A stretch of 64,000 nucleotides of DNA. It comes from Planctomycetota bacterium (GTDB lineage: Bacteria; Planctomycetota; Planctomycetia; Planctomycetales; Planctomycetaceae). The notes beneath the pieces are model-generated. The model saw only the letters and a list, made by a program, of their open reading frames with translations, had not been told where the DNA came from and did not search any database. The DNA is taken from assembly GCA_018242525.1 (NCBI GenBank), contig JAFEBS010000055.1:37556-101555 (forward strand). Direction: 5' to 3'. Position 1 is the stretch's first letter. Every line of letters starts with the position of its first letter. The position numbers and the translations under genes are program-made. Of this stretch, positions 17,821 through 27,342 are shown piece after piece.

Positions 17821-18426
17821 CTACTTCACCTTGGCGGATTCAACGAACTTCAGGAATTCGTCGCGCCGCGCGGTGATGATCGATGCCGGACCAGTCAACT
17901 TGACAAAGAAATTGGTGTCTCCCATCGGGACAGCCACGCCCAGCATCCGCCAGTTCCGGCTGGGAGTCCCGCGATTCATCATGTCGGAAAACGTCCCTGC
18001 CAGTTCGATCAGGGAACCCTTCCGCCCATCAAACGTGATTTCGGATTCACGAGGTTCGGGATCATTGGGGCCCGGGTTGAACTGCCCCTTCCAGCGTTCG
18101 ATGTTGGCTTCGAGGCCGCCCCCCGCGGACGACAACGTCAATCGAGCGGGCCCCCCTTCACCCGGAATCGAAAACTCACCCAGGACAAATTGATTCTGGG
18201 CGGCCTTCTCTTCCCAATCCGCCGGCACCTGGAATTTGACCCCGCCAACAGTCGCTTCGTACGGTTCTGTCTTCTTCGGTGCGTCTGTGGATGTCGAACT
18301 GGTTCCGCCGGCCGGTTCAATCGCCGGCGCCTTGGTGACCGGCGGTTCCACGACCGGTTTTGCGGCATCGCTGCATCCGACCAGGACCAAGCCGCCCACC
18401 AGCAGAACTCCGTAGTGCTTCATCAT
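17821..18426 (-). CDS. hypothetical lipoprotein
   Basis: A 201-residue predicted lipoprotein. A short signal peptide (HYGVLLVGGLVLVGC) ends in a lipobox with the modifiable cysteine at about residue 18. A Pro/Thr/Ser-rich linker reaches about residue 55. A compact domain follows (GGVKFQVPADWEE, ARLTLSSAGGGLEANIERW, GVAVPMGDTNFFVKLTGP) that resembles single-domain periplasmic proteins with a PsbP-like feel, but I cannot assign it. AGAAGAGA precedes the two adjacent ATGs at 18426 and 18423. Function unknown; likely faces the periplasm. It shares its strand with the peptidase gene upstream (57 bp). Confidence 0.75.
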   Translation of the reverse strand: MMKHYGVLLVGGLVLVGCSDAAKPVVEPPVTKAPAIEPAGGTSSTSTDAPKKTEPYEATVGGVKFQVPADWEEKAAQNQFVLGEFSIPGEGGPARLTLSSAGGGLEANIERWKGQFNPGPNDPEPRESEITFDGRKGSLIELAGTFSDMMNRGTPSRNWRMLGVAVPMGDTNFFVKLTGPASIITARRDEFLKFVESAKVK

Positions 18427-18483
18427 GGATCTCTTCTTCCCGTCAAATCGTGAATGGTGTTCCGCCCGGGGAACGATCGTCTC

Positions 18484-20319
18484 TCAAATCCGCGACATCT
18501 TGTCCAGGGTGGCATCGGCCACGGTGACAAACTGCTGAACCCGGTCAGCAATGATGTTCAAACTCTTGTTCCAGAAGTCCGGCTTGCGCAAGTCAAAGCC
18601 GAGCGTCGATCGCACCGCGTCTTCGGCATCCCGGCAACCGGTGGCGATCAGCAGCTTGCGGTAGGTCTCTGCAAATTCACCGCCGGAATCCTGTCCGACC
18701 GCGTACACACCCAGCGACAGCAGGTAGCCGAATGTGTACGGGAAATTATAGAACGGCAGGCCGGTGATATAGAAATGGAGCTTCGACACCCAGAACCGGG
18801 GATTCCAGCCATCCTCGGCGAACGAATCCAGGTAGGCTTCCCGTTGAGCCTGTTCCATCAATACGTTCAGTTGATCGGCGGTTAATTCCCCCTTCAACCG
18901 GCTGCGATGGAACGCGTCTTCAAACAGAAACCGGGCGTGAATGTTCATCAGGAATGCGACGGCATCGCCCAGCATGCCATCGAGCATCTGCAGCCGTTCA
19001 TAGTCGGATCGAGAATTGCGAAAACGACGCTCCCCCAGGACCGCTTCGGCAAAAGTCGATGCGGTCTCGGCGAGATTCATCGGGTAATCTTGCAGGAAGA
19101 CCGGTTGATCACGCAGCACCCACGAATGATACGCATGCCCCAGTTCGTGCGCCAGAGTGCTCATGCTATCCGCACTGTTCGTATAGGTCATGAAGATTCG
19201 GGACTGCCTGGCAGTGGGAAATCCGGTACAGAAGCCCCCCTGGTGCTTGCCCGGTCGATTCTCGGCCTCGATCCAGCGATCAGTCAGCGCCATTTTCGCG
19301 AAGTCGCCGAAATCGGGACTGAAGTCATGGAAGGCGTCGATGATTTGCGAACAGGCACTGTCGTACGAGATTTCGTCGGATTCACCGGTGCCCGGCAACT
19401 GCGGCAACGGAGCGGACTGGTCATACCACGCCAGTCGACCGACACCGAGCAGTTGTGCCTTCTTGGCCAGGTATTGCTTGAGAACTCCCTTGGCCGCCGT
19501 AATCGTCGACCACATGCAGTCCAGGGTTTCGCGAGTCATGCGATTGTGACGGAGCGGAACTTCCAGATGATCGCGCAGACCCACATGGCGATAGGTCGTC
19601 AATCGCGTGCCGGCAATATGATTGATTGCATCCGCACAGTTGTCCGCAATCGAGGCCCAGGCCGCGTCGGCGGCATGGAAATTGTTTTCCCGCACCAGGC
19701 GCTGCCCGGAATCGAATGTTACCTGGCTGGGTGACCGAACGACCAGAACCCCTTTTTCCTGCACCTGGATCTTTAGTGAACCCGACAGCCGGTCGAACAG
19801 TCGTCCCCAGGCATGCAGCCCATCGACGGCCAGATCCGCCGCCAGCAGTTCCTGAGACTTCGGCAGACGCAAGGCCGCGTTTTTCCGTCGAGTGACCAGG
19901 AAGTATTCGTTCCGTTTCAGTTCCGGTGTGGCAATCAACGCCGCGAACCCGTCGTCGGTCGCGTCCTTGAACGCGAATTCGAGGTTGGTCGCGATCTGTT
20001 CGCGGGGCGGAGTCAGCAGCGCCAGGTCGGCCCTCAATTGCTGATAGAGTTTGTTTTCCGCATCGGCGGCGGAATAGCACTCCAGCAACGCCCGCACGTC
20101 GGTCGCCCACGCGTCCAGTGATTCATATTCGGCGATCAACGTCGCCCACTGTCGGACGTTTTCGGGCTTGCCGTCCACCGGCGGCAGGGAATTCGTTGAG
20201 GCTGCAAACGCTGCCAACCGAGCCTTGAATTGATCGAGTGCCTGACGGAATTCAGGGGTCGAAGGTAGTGCTCCCAGCGAGGCAAGATCCCACGTGAGCG
20301 GGAATGAAGTGGCAGCCAT
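18484..20319 (-). CDS. M3 family oligoendopeptidase
   Basis: A 611-residue zinc metallopeptidase of the M3 family (PepF/oligoendopeptidase F type), cytoplasmic, cleaving short peptides. The zinc motif is HELGHAYHS beginning at H391 (HExxH), followed by LAETASTFAE, which carries the third ligand. The length and the C-terminal F-x-Y-x-x-G block (YITGLPFYNFPYTFGYLL) agree with the family. No signal peptide. The ATG at 20319 starts MAATSFPLTWDLASL, a usual PepF N-terminus. It lies 103 bp downstream of the co-directional YjbQ gene. Confidence 0.95.
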   Translation of the reverse strand: MAATSFPLTWDLASLGALPSTPEFRQALDQFKARLAAFAASTNSLPPVDGKPENVRQWATLIAEYESLDAWATDVRALLECYSAADAENKLYQQLRADLALLTPPREQIATNLEFAFKDATDDGFAALIATPELKRNEYFLVTRRKNAALRLPKSQELLAADLAVDGLHAWGRLFDRLSGSLKIQVQEKGVLVVRSPSQVTFDSGQRLVRENNFHAADAAWASIADNCADAINHIAGTRLTTYRHVGLRDHLEVPLRHNRMTRETLDCMWSTITAAKGVLKQYLAKKAQLLGVGRLAWYDQSAPLPQLPGTGESDEISYDSACSQIIDAFHDFSPDFGDFAKMALTDRWIEAENRPGKHQGGFCTGFPTARQSRIFMTYTNSADSMSTLAHELGHAYHSWVLRDQPVFLQDYPMNLAETASTFAEAVLGERRFRNSRSDYERLQMLDGMLGDAVAFLMNIHARFLFEDAFHRSRLKGELTADQLNVLMEQAQREAYLDSFAEDGWNPRFWVSKLHFYITGLPFYNFPYTFGYLLSLGVYAVGQDSGGEFAETYRKLLIATGCRDAEDAVRSTLGFDLRKPDFWNKSLNIIADRVQQFVTVADATLDKMSRI

Positions 20320-20422
20320 GGTTCAACGTTTCCCGTGTTGGGGGGCGATGGAATGAGGGCGGTTTGGGGGGGAAGGTCTCGCCTTGCAGAGTGCCAATCC
20401 CGGATCAGAAAACTGCAGTATA

Positions 20423-20851
20423 TCAGCCCCTGGTCGATCCTTGCAGCGTCAGAACCAACGATCGTTCGCCGCCGTGATTTCGGTGTTCACACAGGAAAAT
20501 CCCCTGCCAGGTCCCCAGGCACAGTCGTCCGTTGCTGATCGGGATGGAAACGGAACTTCCCAACATTGAGGCTTTGACGTGGGCGGGCATGTCGTCCGGG
20601 CCTTCACAGGTGTGAACGTAGGGGAAACTCTCCGGAGCAATGGCGTTGAACGAGGATTCCAGATCCCGCGGGACGTCGGGATCGGCGTTTTCATTGATCG
20701 TCAACGAGGCTGACGTGTGCAGGATGAACACATGCAGCAGTCCGGTTTGAAGGGAAGACAGTTCCGGCACGGCGTCCGTCACCTGCCGCGTGATCAGGTG
20801 AAAACCACGACGAAATGCGGGCAGGGTCAATCGATGCTGAAACCAGTTCAT
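20423..20851 (-). CDS. YjbQ family protein
   Basis: A 142-residue member of the UPF0047/YjbQ family, sometimes annotated as secondary thiamine-phosphate synthase. Conserved blocks are all present: HTSASLTINENADPDV, FPYVHTCEGPDDMPAHVK, and LGTWQGIFLCEHR. The histidines in these blocks are the probable metal ligands. The family is widespread but its physiological role is not settled. The ATG at 20851 starts MNWFQHRLTL. A hairpin repeat (20896-21016) lies immediately upstream. Confidence 0.95.
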   Translation of the reverse strand: MNWFQHRLTLPAFRRGFHLITRQVTDAVPELSSLQTGLLHVFILHTSASLTINENADPDVPRDLESSFNAIAPESFPYVHTCEGPDDMPAHVKASMLGSSVSIPISNGRLCLGTWQGIFLCEHRNHGGERSLVLTLQGSTRG

Positions 20852-20895
20852 TTTTTCAGATTCACTTTCCGGTACTCAATCGCATTGAGTGAAAT

Positions 20896-21016
20896 TGGGA
20901 CACTAACCCGACGCGCGAGCGAGAGATGATTGAGTTGGACATGCATCGACGAATCCCTCGCTGGCGTGCTGGCGCGTCGGGCTGGAGTTTTTGAGGCCTA
21001 CGTCCCAACATTCTGC
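20896..21016. repeat. CCCGACGCG hairpin element, copy 2
   Basis: About 121 bp, matching 17650-17762. Contains an imperfect inverted repeat: CCCGACGCGCGAGCGAG in the left part and CTCGCTGGCG with GCGTCGGG in the right part. Non-coding. It fills the gap between aroC and yjbQ on the minus strand. Confidence 0.85.
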
Positions 21017-21024
21017 AACACCAT

Positions 21025-22152
21025 TCAGACTTCACGTTGACCGCGCCAGCGCAGCCAATGATCGGCAATCACGATCGCCACCATCGCCTCGGCCATCGGC
21101 ACGAAGCGGGGCAACAGGCAGGGATCGTGGCGGCCCCTGGTCCGAATTGTCGCCGGTTCGCCATGGCTGGTGACCGTCGGTTGCTCAATCGGCAGGCTGC
21201 TGGTCGGCTTGACCGCCGCCCGCAGGATGATCGGCAGGCCGGTGGTGATTCCTCCCAGCATGCCACCGTGACGGTTGGTCCGCGTGGTGATCCCGGCATG
21301 GCCGTCTTTGGGATGGACCGGATCGGGAATGAAGTGATCATTGTGTTCGCTGCCGCGCATGGTCACGCAGCCGAAGCCGATCCCGTATTCCACACCCAGC
21401 ACCGCGGGCAGACTGAACAACGCCTTGGCCAGGTCGGCCTTGATCTTGTCGAAAACCGGCTCGCCCAATCCGGCGGGAACATTGACCGCCACAATTTCGG
21501 CGGCGCCGCCGATGGAATCACCGTCCTTGCGGATCTGCTCGATCAATTCCACCATTTTCGCGGCGGCCACCGGGTCGGGGCAGCGAACGATGTTGGGCTC
21601 GCCCCCTGGCAGTTTTTCGACATGGTCGAGTGTGACGGATTCGGGGTGTTCGATGGCAGCCTTGATCTGTCCGACCTGGGTCACATAACCGATCACCCGT
21701 CCGCCGAACGCCCGGTCGAGAATTTTCTTGGCCACGACACCCGCGGCCACGCGGACAGTCGTTTCCCGGGCGCTGGATCGTCCCCCGCCGCGGTAATCGC
21801 GGAAACCGTACTTGGCATCAAAGCTGTAATCGGCGTGACCGGGGCGGTACAGATCTTTGATCTCGCCATAGTCGCGGCTGCGCTGGTCCTGGTTGCGGAT
21901 CACGATCGCCAGGCTGGTGCCGGTCGTTTTCCCTTCAAAAACGCCGGAGAGGATCTCGGGGGTATCCGATTCGTCCCGTTGTGTGACAATGTGGCTTTGC
22001 CCCGGTCGGCGGCGGTTCAGATCGACGAGCAAATCGTCGACCGTCAACGGGATGCCGGGGGGCACGCCGTCAATAATGACCACATTCGCCGGGCCGTGGC
22101 TTTCGCCCGCCGTCGTAATTCGAAACGACTGTCCAAATGAGTTTCCTGCCAT
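21025..22152 (-). CDS. aroC: chorismate synthase
   Basis: Final shikimate-pathway enzyme, converting EPSP to chorismate with reduced FMN. The 375 residues are the normal length for a monofunctional enzyme. Signatures are GESHG at 16-20, RPGHADY near 103, and GGRSSARET near 122. The C-terminal HGGMLGGITTG and TIRTRGRHDPC are also present. The ATG at 22152 matches the family start. It is divergent from the cytochrome gene, with a 199-bp gap that must hold both promoters. No other aro gene adjoins it; the DAHP synthase is at 31017. Confidence 0.97.
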   Translation of the reverse strand: MAGNSFGQSFRITTAGESHGPANVVIIDGVPPGIPLTVDDLLVDLNRRRPGQSHIVTQRDESDTPEILSGVFEGKTTGTSLAIVIRNQDQRSRDYGEIKDLYRPGHADYSFDAKYGFRDYRGGGRSSARETTVRVAAGVVAKKILDRAFGGRVIGYVTQVGQIKAAIEHPESVTLDHVEKLPGGEPNIVRCPDPVAAAKMVELIEQIRKDGDSIGGAAEIVAVNVPAGLGEPVFDKIKADLAKALFSLPAVLGVEYGIGFGCVTMRGSEHNDHFIPDPVHPKDGHAGITTRTNRHGGMLGGITTGLPIILRAAVKPTSSLPIEQPTVTSHGEPATIRTRGRHDPCLLPRFVPMAEAMVAIVIADHWLRWRGQREV

Positions 22153-22351
22153 GATGCGGGGATTGTAACGCCTGACGTGCCATTGGTCAGCCGTCCCGGA
22201 TTCCGCGAAATGGCGGGCTGACTACGATACAATTGCGTGCGGCATCTGCCCGCCCGGTCGGAATCCGGTTTTCGGGGATTCGGCGGAAGGATGCGCTGGC
22301 ACAGCAGGGCAGTATTGGCGGGTCAGAGATTTATCATGAAGGCTGCGGCAC

Positions 22352-23731
22352 ATGCGATTTGAACGACGAAGGATGCGAAGTCTGGCGTTCTTGCTGGGAA
22401 TCTGTCTGGTGACCTCGACCGCGGTGGTTGCTGGTGACCGCCAGCCATCCGCTGCCCGCGGCTACGAAATCCTGCGAACCCATCCGTTTTTGCCGCCGGA
22501 TTTCGACGAGGAAATCCTTGCGGCTCTCTGGACGACCTGGCCCGAGCCGGAGCGTTCGGCAGCGGAGCAGGCGGATCCCGCCACGCGGCGGAAGTTGACG
22601 TTTTCCTATTACGGCCTGATTCCGGCCCCCGAAGACACCGACGGAACCCGGCCTGCATTGGGCTACGTTTCGGACGGTCAGGGGAATTGGATCATGAACT
22701 GCCTGGCGTGCCATGGAGGCAAGGTGGCGGGAAAGGTGATCCCCGGCCTGCCGAATTCGCACACCGCGCTGCAGACACTGACGGAAGACGTCCGGATGGT
22801 GAAGCTGACCCAGAAGAAACGGTTGACTCACCTGGATCTGGGGTCGTTAAAGATCCCGTTGAACGCCACCAACGGCACCACCAACGCCGTGATTTTCGGG
22901 ATCGTCCTGGGAACCTACCGCCGGCCTGACATGTCGGTCGATCTGACGCGCACGCCGCCACCTCTGCTACATCACGATGTCGATGCCCCGCCGTTCTGGA
23001 ACGTCCGGAAAAAGACATCCTTGTATGCGGACGGTCATTCCCCCAAAACGCCGCGGCCGCTGATGCAGTTTATCCTGCTGCCGGAGGTCCCGTTGGAAAC
23101 CTTGACGAAGTGGGAGCCGGACTTCGCGGACCTTCTGGCCTGGATCGAGTCGCTGGAGCCGCCGAAGTATCCCTTTGCAATCAATCGCGAACTGGCCGCC
23201 GCAGGCGAAAAGGTGTTCAACGAAACCTGTGCGCGCTGCCACGGCACCTACGGTCCCCACGGAAAATACGAACAGCAGACAATTGCCCTGGATGAAATCG
23301 GCACCGATCCGGCGCGCTGGAATTCATTAACCCCGCAGCATCGCCAATGGATGAAGGACGGGTGGGTCAGCCGCTTCGGCCAGGATCCGGTGGAGGTCAA
23401 CCCCAGCGGCTATGTCGCGCCCCCGTTGGACGGCATCTGGGCGAGTGCCCCGTATTTTCACAATGGTTCAGTGCCGACATTGTGGCACCTGTTGCATGTC
23501 AACTCGCGGCCCGTCGTCTGGAAGCGGACCGAAGACGGCTATGACCAGGAAAAAGTCGGCCTGGAAGTCGAATCGTTCGACAAAGTCCCGTCACACGTTA
23601 AAGTGGCAGCGCATCGGCGACGGTATTTTAACACCCGGCTGACGGGCAAAAGTGCTGCCGGCCATACGTTCCCCAACGTCCTTGACGAAACCGAAAAGCG
23701 GGCATTGCTGGAGTACCTCAAGACGCTCTAA
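22352..23731 (+). CDS. diheme c-type cytochrome
   Basis: A 459-residue exported cytochrome with two haem-c sites, C117-L-A-C120-H121 and C293-A-R-C296-H297. The signal peptide is LAFLLGICLVTSTAVVAG. The layout and the conserved PPLDGIWASAPYFHNGSVPTL block resemble the diheme cytochrome c peroxidase and RoxA/RoxB-like group. These proteins act in the periplasm or are secreted. I cannot tell whether it is a peroxidase, an oxygenase or an electron carrier; the distal haem environment was not assessed. An alternative start is the ATG at 22373. It is followed by an inverted-repeat element and a Gfo/Idh/MocA gene on the same strand. Confidence 0.85.
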   Translation: MRFERRRMRSLAFLLGICLVTSTAVVAGDRQPSAARGYEILRTHPFLPPDFDEEILAALWTTWPEPERSAAEQADPATRRKLTFSYYGLIPAPEDTDGTRPALGYVSDGQGNWIMNCLACHGGKVAGKVIPGLPNSHTALQTLTEDVRMVKLTQKKRLTHLDLGSLKIPLNATNGTTNAVIFGIVLGTYRRPDMSVDLTRTPPPLLHHDVDAPPFWNVRKKTSLYADGHSPKTPRPLMQFILLPEVPLETLTKWEPDFADLLAWIESLEPPKYPFAINRELAAAGEKVFNETCARCHGTYGPHGKYEQQTIALDEIGTDPARWNSLTPQHRQWMKDGWVSRFGQDPVEVNPSGYVAPPLDGIWASAPYFHNGSVPTLWHLLHVNSRPVVWKRTEDGYDQEKVGLEVESFDKVPSHVKVAAHRRRYFNTRLTGKSAAGHTFPNVLDETEKRALLEYLKTL

Positions 23732-23748
23732 CCTCGAACAGCCCGCGT

Positions 23749-23850
23749 AACAGCCCGTGGTCAAAGGGGTCTGACCCTTTGGAAGGCAATCGTTTCACCT
23801 TGAAAATCAGATGCCCGCAGAGGGTCAGACCCCTTTGAGCACGGGCTGTT
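23749..23850. repeat. GGGTCTGACCC-family inverted repeat, copy 2
   Basis: The best preserved member here. Its 30-bp arms are at 23749-23778 (AACAGCCCGTGG then TCAAAGGGGTCTGACCCT) and 23821-23850 and differ at one position. The core GGGGTCTGACCC is itself palindromic. It ends one base before the AGGAGA ribosome binding site of the next gene. Confidence 0.95.
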
Positions 23851-23865
23851 CAGGAGACGGCAATA

Positions 23866-24978
23866 ATGGCAGAGCGACTGCGCGTGGGAGTGATCGGCCG
23901 CACCGGCAAGGGAAGTTACGGTCACGGGATCGACACCGTGTGGGGAGAAGTTCCAGAAACTGAGGTGGTCGCTGTCGCCGACGAACAGGAAGCCGGACGC
24001 CGGGACGCGCAAAAGCGGACGAAGGCGGCCAATGCCTATGCCGATTATCGCGAGATGCTCGACAAGGAACGGTTGCAGATTGTCGCCATCGGGCCGCGGT
24101 GGATTGACCAGCATCGCGATTTGGCGATCGCCGCTGCCGAACATGGCTGTCACATTTACATGGAAAAGCCGTTTGTCCCGACTCCGGGGCAGGCAGACGA
24201 CGTGATCCGCGCCTGTGAAATGCGGCACATCAAGCTGGCACTGGCGCATCAGACACACTATGCCCCGACCGCAATCCTGGCGAAAAAGCTGATCGCCGAT
24301 GGTCAGATCGGCGACATGCTCGAACTGCGCGGTCGTGGCAAGGAAGACCAGCGTGGCGGAGGCGAAGACCTGTGGGTCCTGGGCTCGCATGTCCTGGATC
24401 TGATGCGATTTTTCGCTGGAGATGTTCTTGACTGCTACGCCACAGTGACCACGAAGGGCCACCCCATTTCGGCGGCCGACATCGCGGAAGGAAACGAGGG
24501 TCTGGGTTTGCTGGCCGGCGATGCCGTTCATGCCCGCTACACGTTTGCAAAGGGAATCCTCGGCAGCTTCAGTTCGGTGCGCGGCCAGGGGGGGAACCCG
24601 TCGCGATTCGGCCTGCAGATTTTTGGCAGTCGCGGAGTCATTGAGATTGGAACCGGTTATCCCGCTCCCGTCTGGATCTTGAAGGATCCGGCCTGGTCAC
24701 CCGGACGCAGCGGGGCGACCTGGCAGATGGTCAGTTCCAACGGGATTGGAAAGCCAGAGACGATCAAAGGTGGCGGTCTGCACGCGGGGAATGTTGCTGC
24801 CGTTCTCGATCTGCTTGATGCGATCAAGAACGACCGTCAACCGGCGTGCAGCATGTATGACGGACGTGCCGTTGTGGAAATGATTTCGGCAGTGTTTGCC
24901 TCGCAACGGGCCGGCCAGCCCGTTGCGTTGCCGCTGGCCGAACGGGGGAATCCGCTGGCGGCGATCAAATCACCGTGA
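23866..24978 (+). CDS. Gfo/Idh/MocA family oxidoreductase
   Basis: A 370-residue NAD(P)-binding dehydrogenase-like protein. The Rossmann start is RVGVIGRTGKGSYGHGID, and the EKP motif is MEKPFVPT. Without Tat or Sec leader it is probably cytoplasmic, in contrast to the paralogue at 2459. Substrate is not predictable. The ATG at 23866 has AGGAGA 9 bases upstream. An inverted-repeat element sits directly before this site, which separates it from the cytochrome gene by 134 bp. A 12-bp hairpin overlaps the stop codon. Confidence 0.9.
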   Translation: MAERLRVGVIGRTGKGSYGHGIDTVWGEVPETEVVAVADEQEAGRRDAQKRTKAANAYADYREMLDKERLQIVAIGPRWIDQHRDLAIAAAEHGCHIYMEKPFVPTPGQADDVIRACEMRHIKLALAHQTHYAPTAILAKKLIADGQIGDMLELRGRGKEDQRGGGEDLWVLGSHVLDLMRFFAGDVLDCYATVTTKGHPISAADIAEGNEGLGLLAGDAVHARYTFAKGILGSFSSVRGQGGNPSRFGLQIFGSRGVIEIGTGYPAPVWILKDPAWSPGRSGATWQMVSSNGIGKPETIKGGGLHAGNVAAVLDLLDAIKNDRQPACSMYDGRAVVEMISAVFASQRAGQPVALPLAERGNPLAAIKSP

Positions 24979-25000
24979 CGATTGATTTCGTCACGGTGAT
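24969..25000. terminator. bidirectional terminator-like hairpin
   Basis: ATCACCGTGACG pairs with CGTCACGGTGAT (12 bp, perfect, 8-base loop). It overlaps the stop codon of the Gfo/Idh/MocA gene and lies just before the convergent TolC gene. There is no U-tract on either side, so termination is plausible but not certain. Confidence 0.5.
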
Positions 25001-25019
25001 CGATCGTTGCCCTGTCGCA

Positions 25020-27047
25020 TTATTCAGGAAGTCGTGTTTGGCCTGCGTCACCAGCAGGCGGTAGCGTTGGTTCGGCAGGAACGACCGGTTCCGAGATCGA
25101 GTGGATTTCCGCCCCTTGCGGCAATCCGGGATACAGGTCGGTCTTGGGATACGGAACTGTCGAACCGAATTCTTCGGGCTCGGTTGACAGAGAGTCGACC
25201 GGCGTGCCGTAGCTGCGTTCCCAGGCTCGCTTCAGGGCATCTTCCTTCGCTTGCTCATCCCACTCCCCTTCGGTCAGGTGAATTCCATCGACTTCCAACA
25301 GCATTCCACGTCGCCAGTGAAATTCCGTAATCGCCTTGTTGTAGGCAATCAGGGAGTTGAAGTACGCGATTTCGGCAGCGGCGTTGGCGGCCTGGGCTCG
25401 CAGGACCAGATCCAGAGTCACCCCCTGATTCTGTTCGTCGCGGGCACCGACTTCGTACAGGGCCAACGTCGCTTCCACTCGCTTCACGGCGGCGATCTTT
25501 CGGTCCAGTTGAGTCTGCGCCACTTTATACGAAGCATCGATTCGCTGAACAGCTTCCGCCAAGTCGTGGTTGATGTCCTGTTCCTGCGCCGATAGTCCCG
25601 CCTTGGCCTTGACCAGTTGCAGTTCGATGTTGTGCAACTGCATCCGGGCGGTCCGCAGACCGACCGGCATGCTGAACTGCAATCCCGCCGTCCAACCGGT
25701 CAGGTTGCCGCTTCCCAGCGAGTTGTACATGCTGTTGTACGGACCACCACTGCTGTTGGAAATCAGGTTCGATCCGAACCCGTTGGCCTGATAGGACGAA
25801 ACGAAGTTCAACTGGGGATTGGCCACGTTTTCGGCCGCCCGATATTGAAGTTCCAGGCTTTTGATCTGCCATTTCTGGCGACGCAATTCTGGCCGTCGGG
25901 TCAGCGCGTCCAGGACCGATGATTCCCATTGCACGACGAATTCCGCTTCCATCGGATCATCGGCGGGACGAATGACCTTGCCGTCGTTGACCGGCAGGCC
26001 CAGCAGTTTTCGGAACTGGTTTTCCGTGACGAAAATTGTGGCCAGCGAGGTTTCGACGCGGGCCTGGGCATCGAAGTAGTTCTCGCGCGCCTGCGCTTCG
26101 TCGGCGGCACTGCCGCCCCGAGCACCAGCATCCATCTTGGCTTTCACTTCCACCCACGACCGATGCACGCTTTCGCGATTGGCAACTTCGGCATCGTACT
26201 GGCGATAGGCCAGGTACAATTCCCAGTACATGTCTTCCACGTCCTTGACCATCTGGGTCACGGCCAGTTCGAAATCGGCGACGTCGATGTCACAGTTGAT
26301 CCGCGCGATCGAAACCCCTTGCGACACCCCGGTGATCGATCCGAATCCCGCTCGCTGCGGACCGGCGATGCGTGTGTATTCCACACCGGATCCGGCCCAC
26401 AATGGCTGATTGAAAACCGCCTGCAGATTTCCAACATAGTTCGATGAAATCGGTACGAACGGCGAGTTGGTGCTCTGGTAGTTCCAATTGTGGTTGATGG
26501 CAAACGAACCACCGGTGGCCAGAGACTTCGACAGTCCCGACGTAAATGCACCGGTGTCGTTGTTGTTCACGAACTGGGCGAATGTGTTCTGAACGGTGGC
26601 GCTGTTGCCCCAGGTGGTGGATGCACTCAGCAGGGCATCAAAGTCCGCCAGGGCCGCTTCGACACCGCGGTTGCCGAACAGATAGCCCGTTTCACCAATC
26701 GCCGGATCGTAGACCGAAGGAGTCACGGACGGGTTGAGCAGCATCTGCTGGCTGTTGGTCCGGGTTCGAATCATCTTGTTATTGGCGACCGCCGTGTGAA
26801 CCGCCTGCATCAGCGTGAGTTCCCAGATCTCGTCGTCACTGGGTTCCTTGATCGTACGGGGACGTTGCGAGTACGCGACTTCCGGCGGTGTCGACTGGTC
26901 GACGTTGGGGTATTCGACCTGCAACATTTTGTCGCGATAATGCTGAAGTTCGGCATCACCAAAGTACGTGACCTGGGCACCCCGGCAACCAACCGTGCCG
27001 CACACCATGAGCGCTTGTATCCAACGAATTGATCGTCTCCATCGCAT
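25020..27047 (-). CDS. TolC family outer membrane protein
   Basis: A 675-residue outer-membrane efflux protein. The N-terminus (RWIQALMVCGTVGCRG) is signal-like with possible lipid-modified cysteines. Two long helical halves with typical TolC-type stretches follow: VEDMYWELYLAYRQYDAEVANRE, which I shorten here to VEDMYWELYLAYRQ, and LVKAKAGLSAQEQDINHD. The C-terminal tail is Pro-rich. The frame opens at a TTG (27068), but AGGGGGGAT precedes the ATG at 27047. No RND or ABC partner is adjacent, so its transporter is elsewhere or it works with several. Confidence 0.9.
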   Translation of the reverse strand: MRWRRSIRWIQALMVCGTVGCRGAQVTYFGDAELQHYRDKMLQVEYPNVDQSTPPEVAYSQRPRTIKEPSDDEIWELTLMQAVHTAVANNKMIRTRTNSQQMLLNPSVTPSVYDPAIGETGYLFGNRGVEAALADFDALLSASTTWGNSATVQNTFAQFVNNNDTGAFTSGLSKSLATGGSFAINHNWNYQSTNSPFVPISSNYVGNLQAVFNQPLWAGSGVEYTRIAGPQRAGFGSITGVSQGVSIARINCDIDVADFELAVTQMVKDVEDMYWELYLAYRQYDAEVANRESVHRSWVEVKAKMDAGARGGSAADEAQARENYFDAQARVETSLATIFVTENQFRKLLGLPVNDGKVIRPADDPMEAEFVVQWESSVLDALTRRPELRRQKWQIKSLELQYRAAENVANPQLNFVSSYQANGFGSNLISNSSGGPYNSMYNSLGSGNLTGWTAGLQFSMPVGLRTARMQLHNIELQLVKAKAGLSAQEQDINHDLAEAVQRIDASYKVAQTQLDRKIAAVKRVEATLALYEVGARDEQNQGVTLDLVLRAQAANAAAEIAYFNSLIAYNKAITEFHWRRGMLLEVDGIHLTEGEWDEQAKEDALKRAWERSYGTPVDSLSTEPEEFGSTVPYPKTDLYPGLPQGAEIHSISEPVVPAEPTLPPAGDAGQTRLPE

Positions 27048-27302
27048 TGGACGGATCCCCCCTGACAACTCACAATTGGCACCGCTGAAGGGCGGTCATT
27101 TCCTCGGCCGATTCCGATCGGCGGCCTGCGGACAATCGATACAATCGATGCGGCAGGCACATTCCGCATCGTCAGTATCGTCCGCAGATCCGGCAATCCT
27201 TCACGCAATTGAGGCGGACTTTCTGTGGATTGGCTTGTCCACCGCGCGTCAGTCGACGTGATCTGGAGTCAGGATCACGATATGATTGCCGCCGGCCGGC
27301 GC

Positions 27303-27331
27303 TTGAACCCCGGCTGTAACTGCTTTAATAG
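27303..27331 (+). promoter_or_regulatory. candidate sigma-70-like promoter of tadA
   Basis: TTGAAC (27303-27308), a 17-bp spacer and TAATAG (27326-27331). The -10 box is only 11 bases before the tadA ATG, so the transcript would be nearly leaderless, and no Shine-Dalgarno sequence is visible before that ATG. Planctomycete promoter consensus may differ from that of Escherichia coli. Confidence 0.35.
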
Positions 27332-27342
27332 AATGAATTTTC

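Noticed and set aside
21037..22140. A long plus-strand frame of 367 codons
   Set aside because: It is exactly antisense to aroC, which has all family motifs; the frame is an effect of GC-rich codon use.
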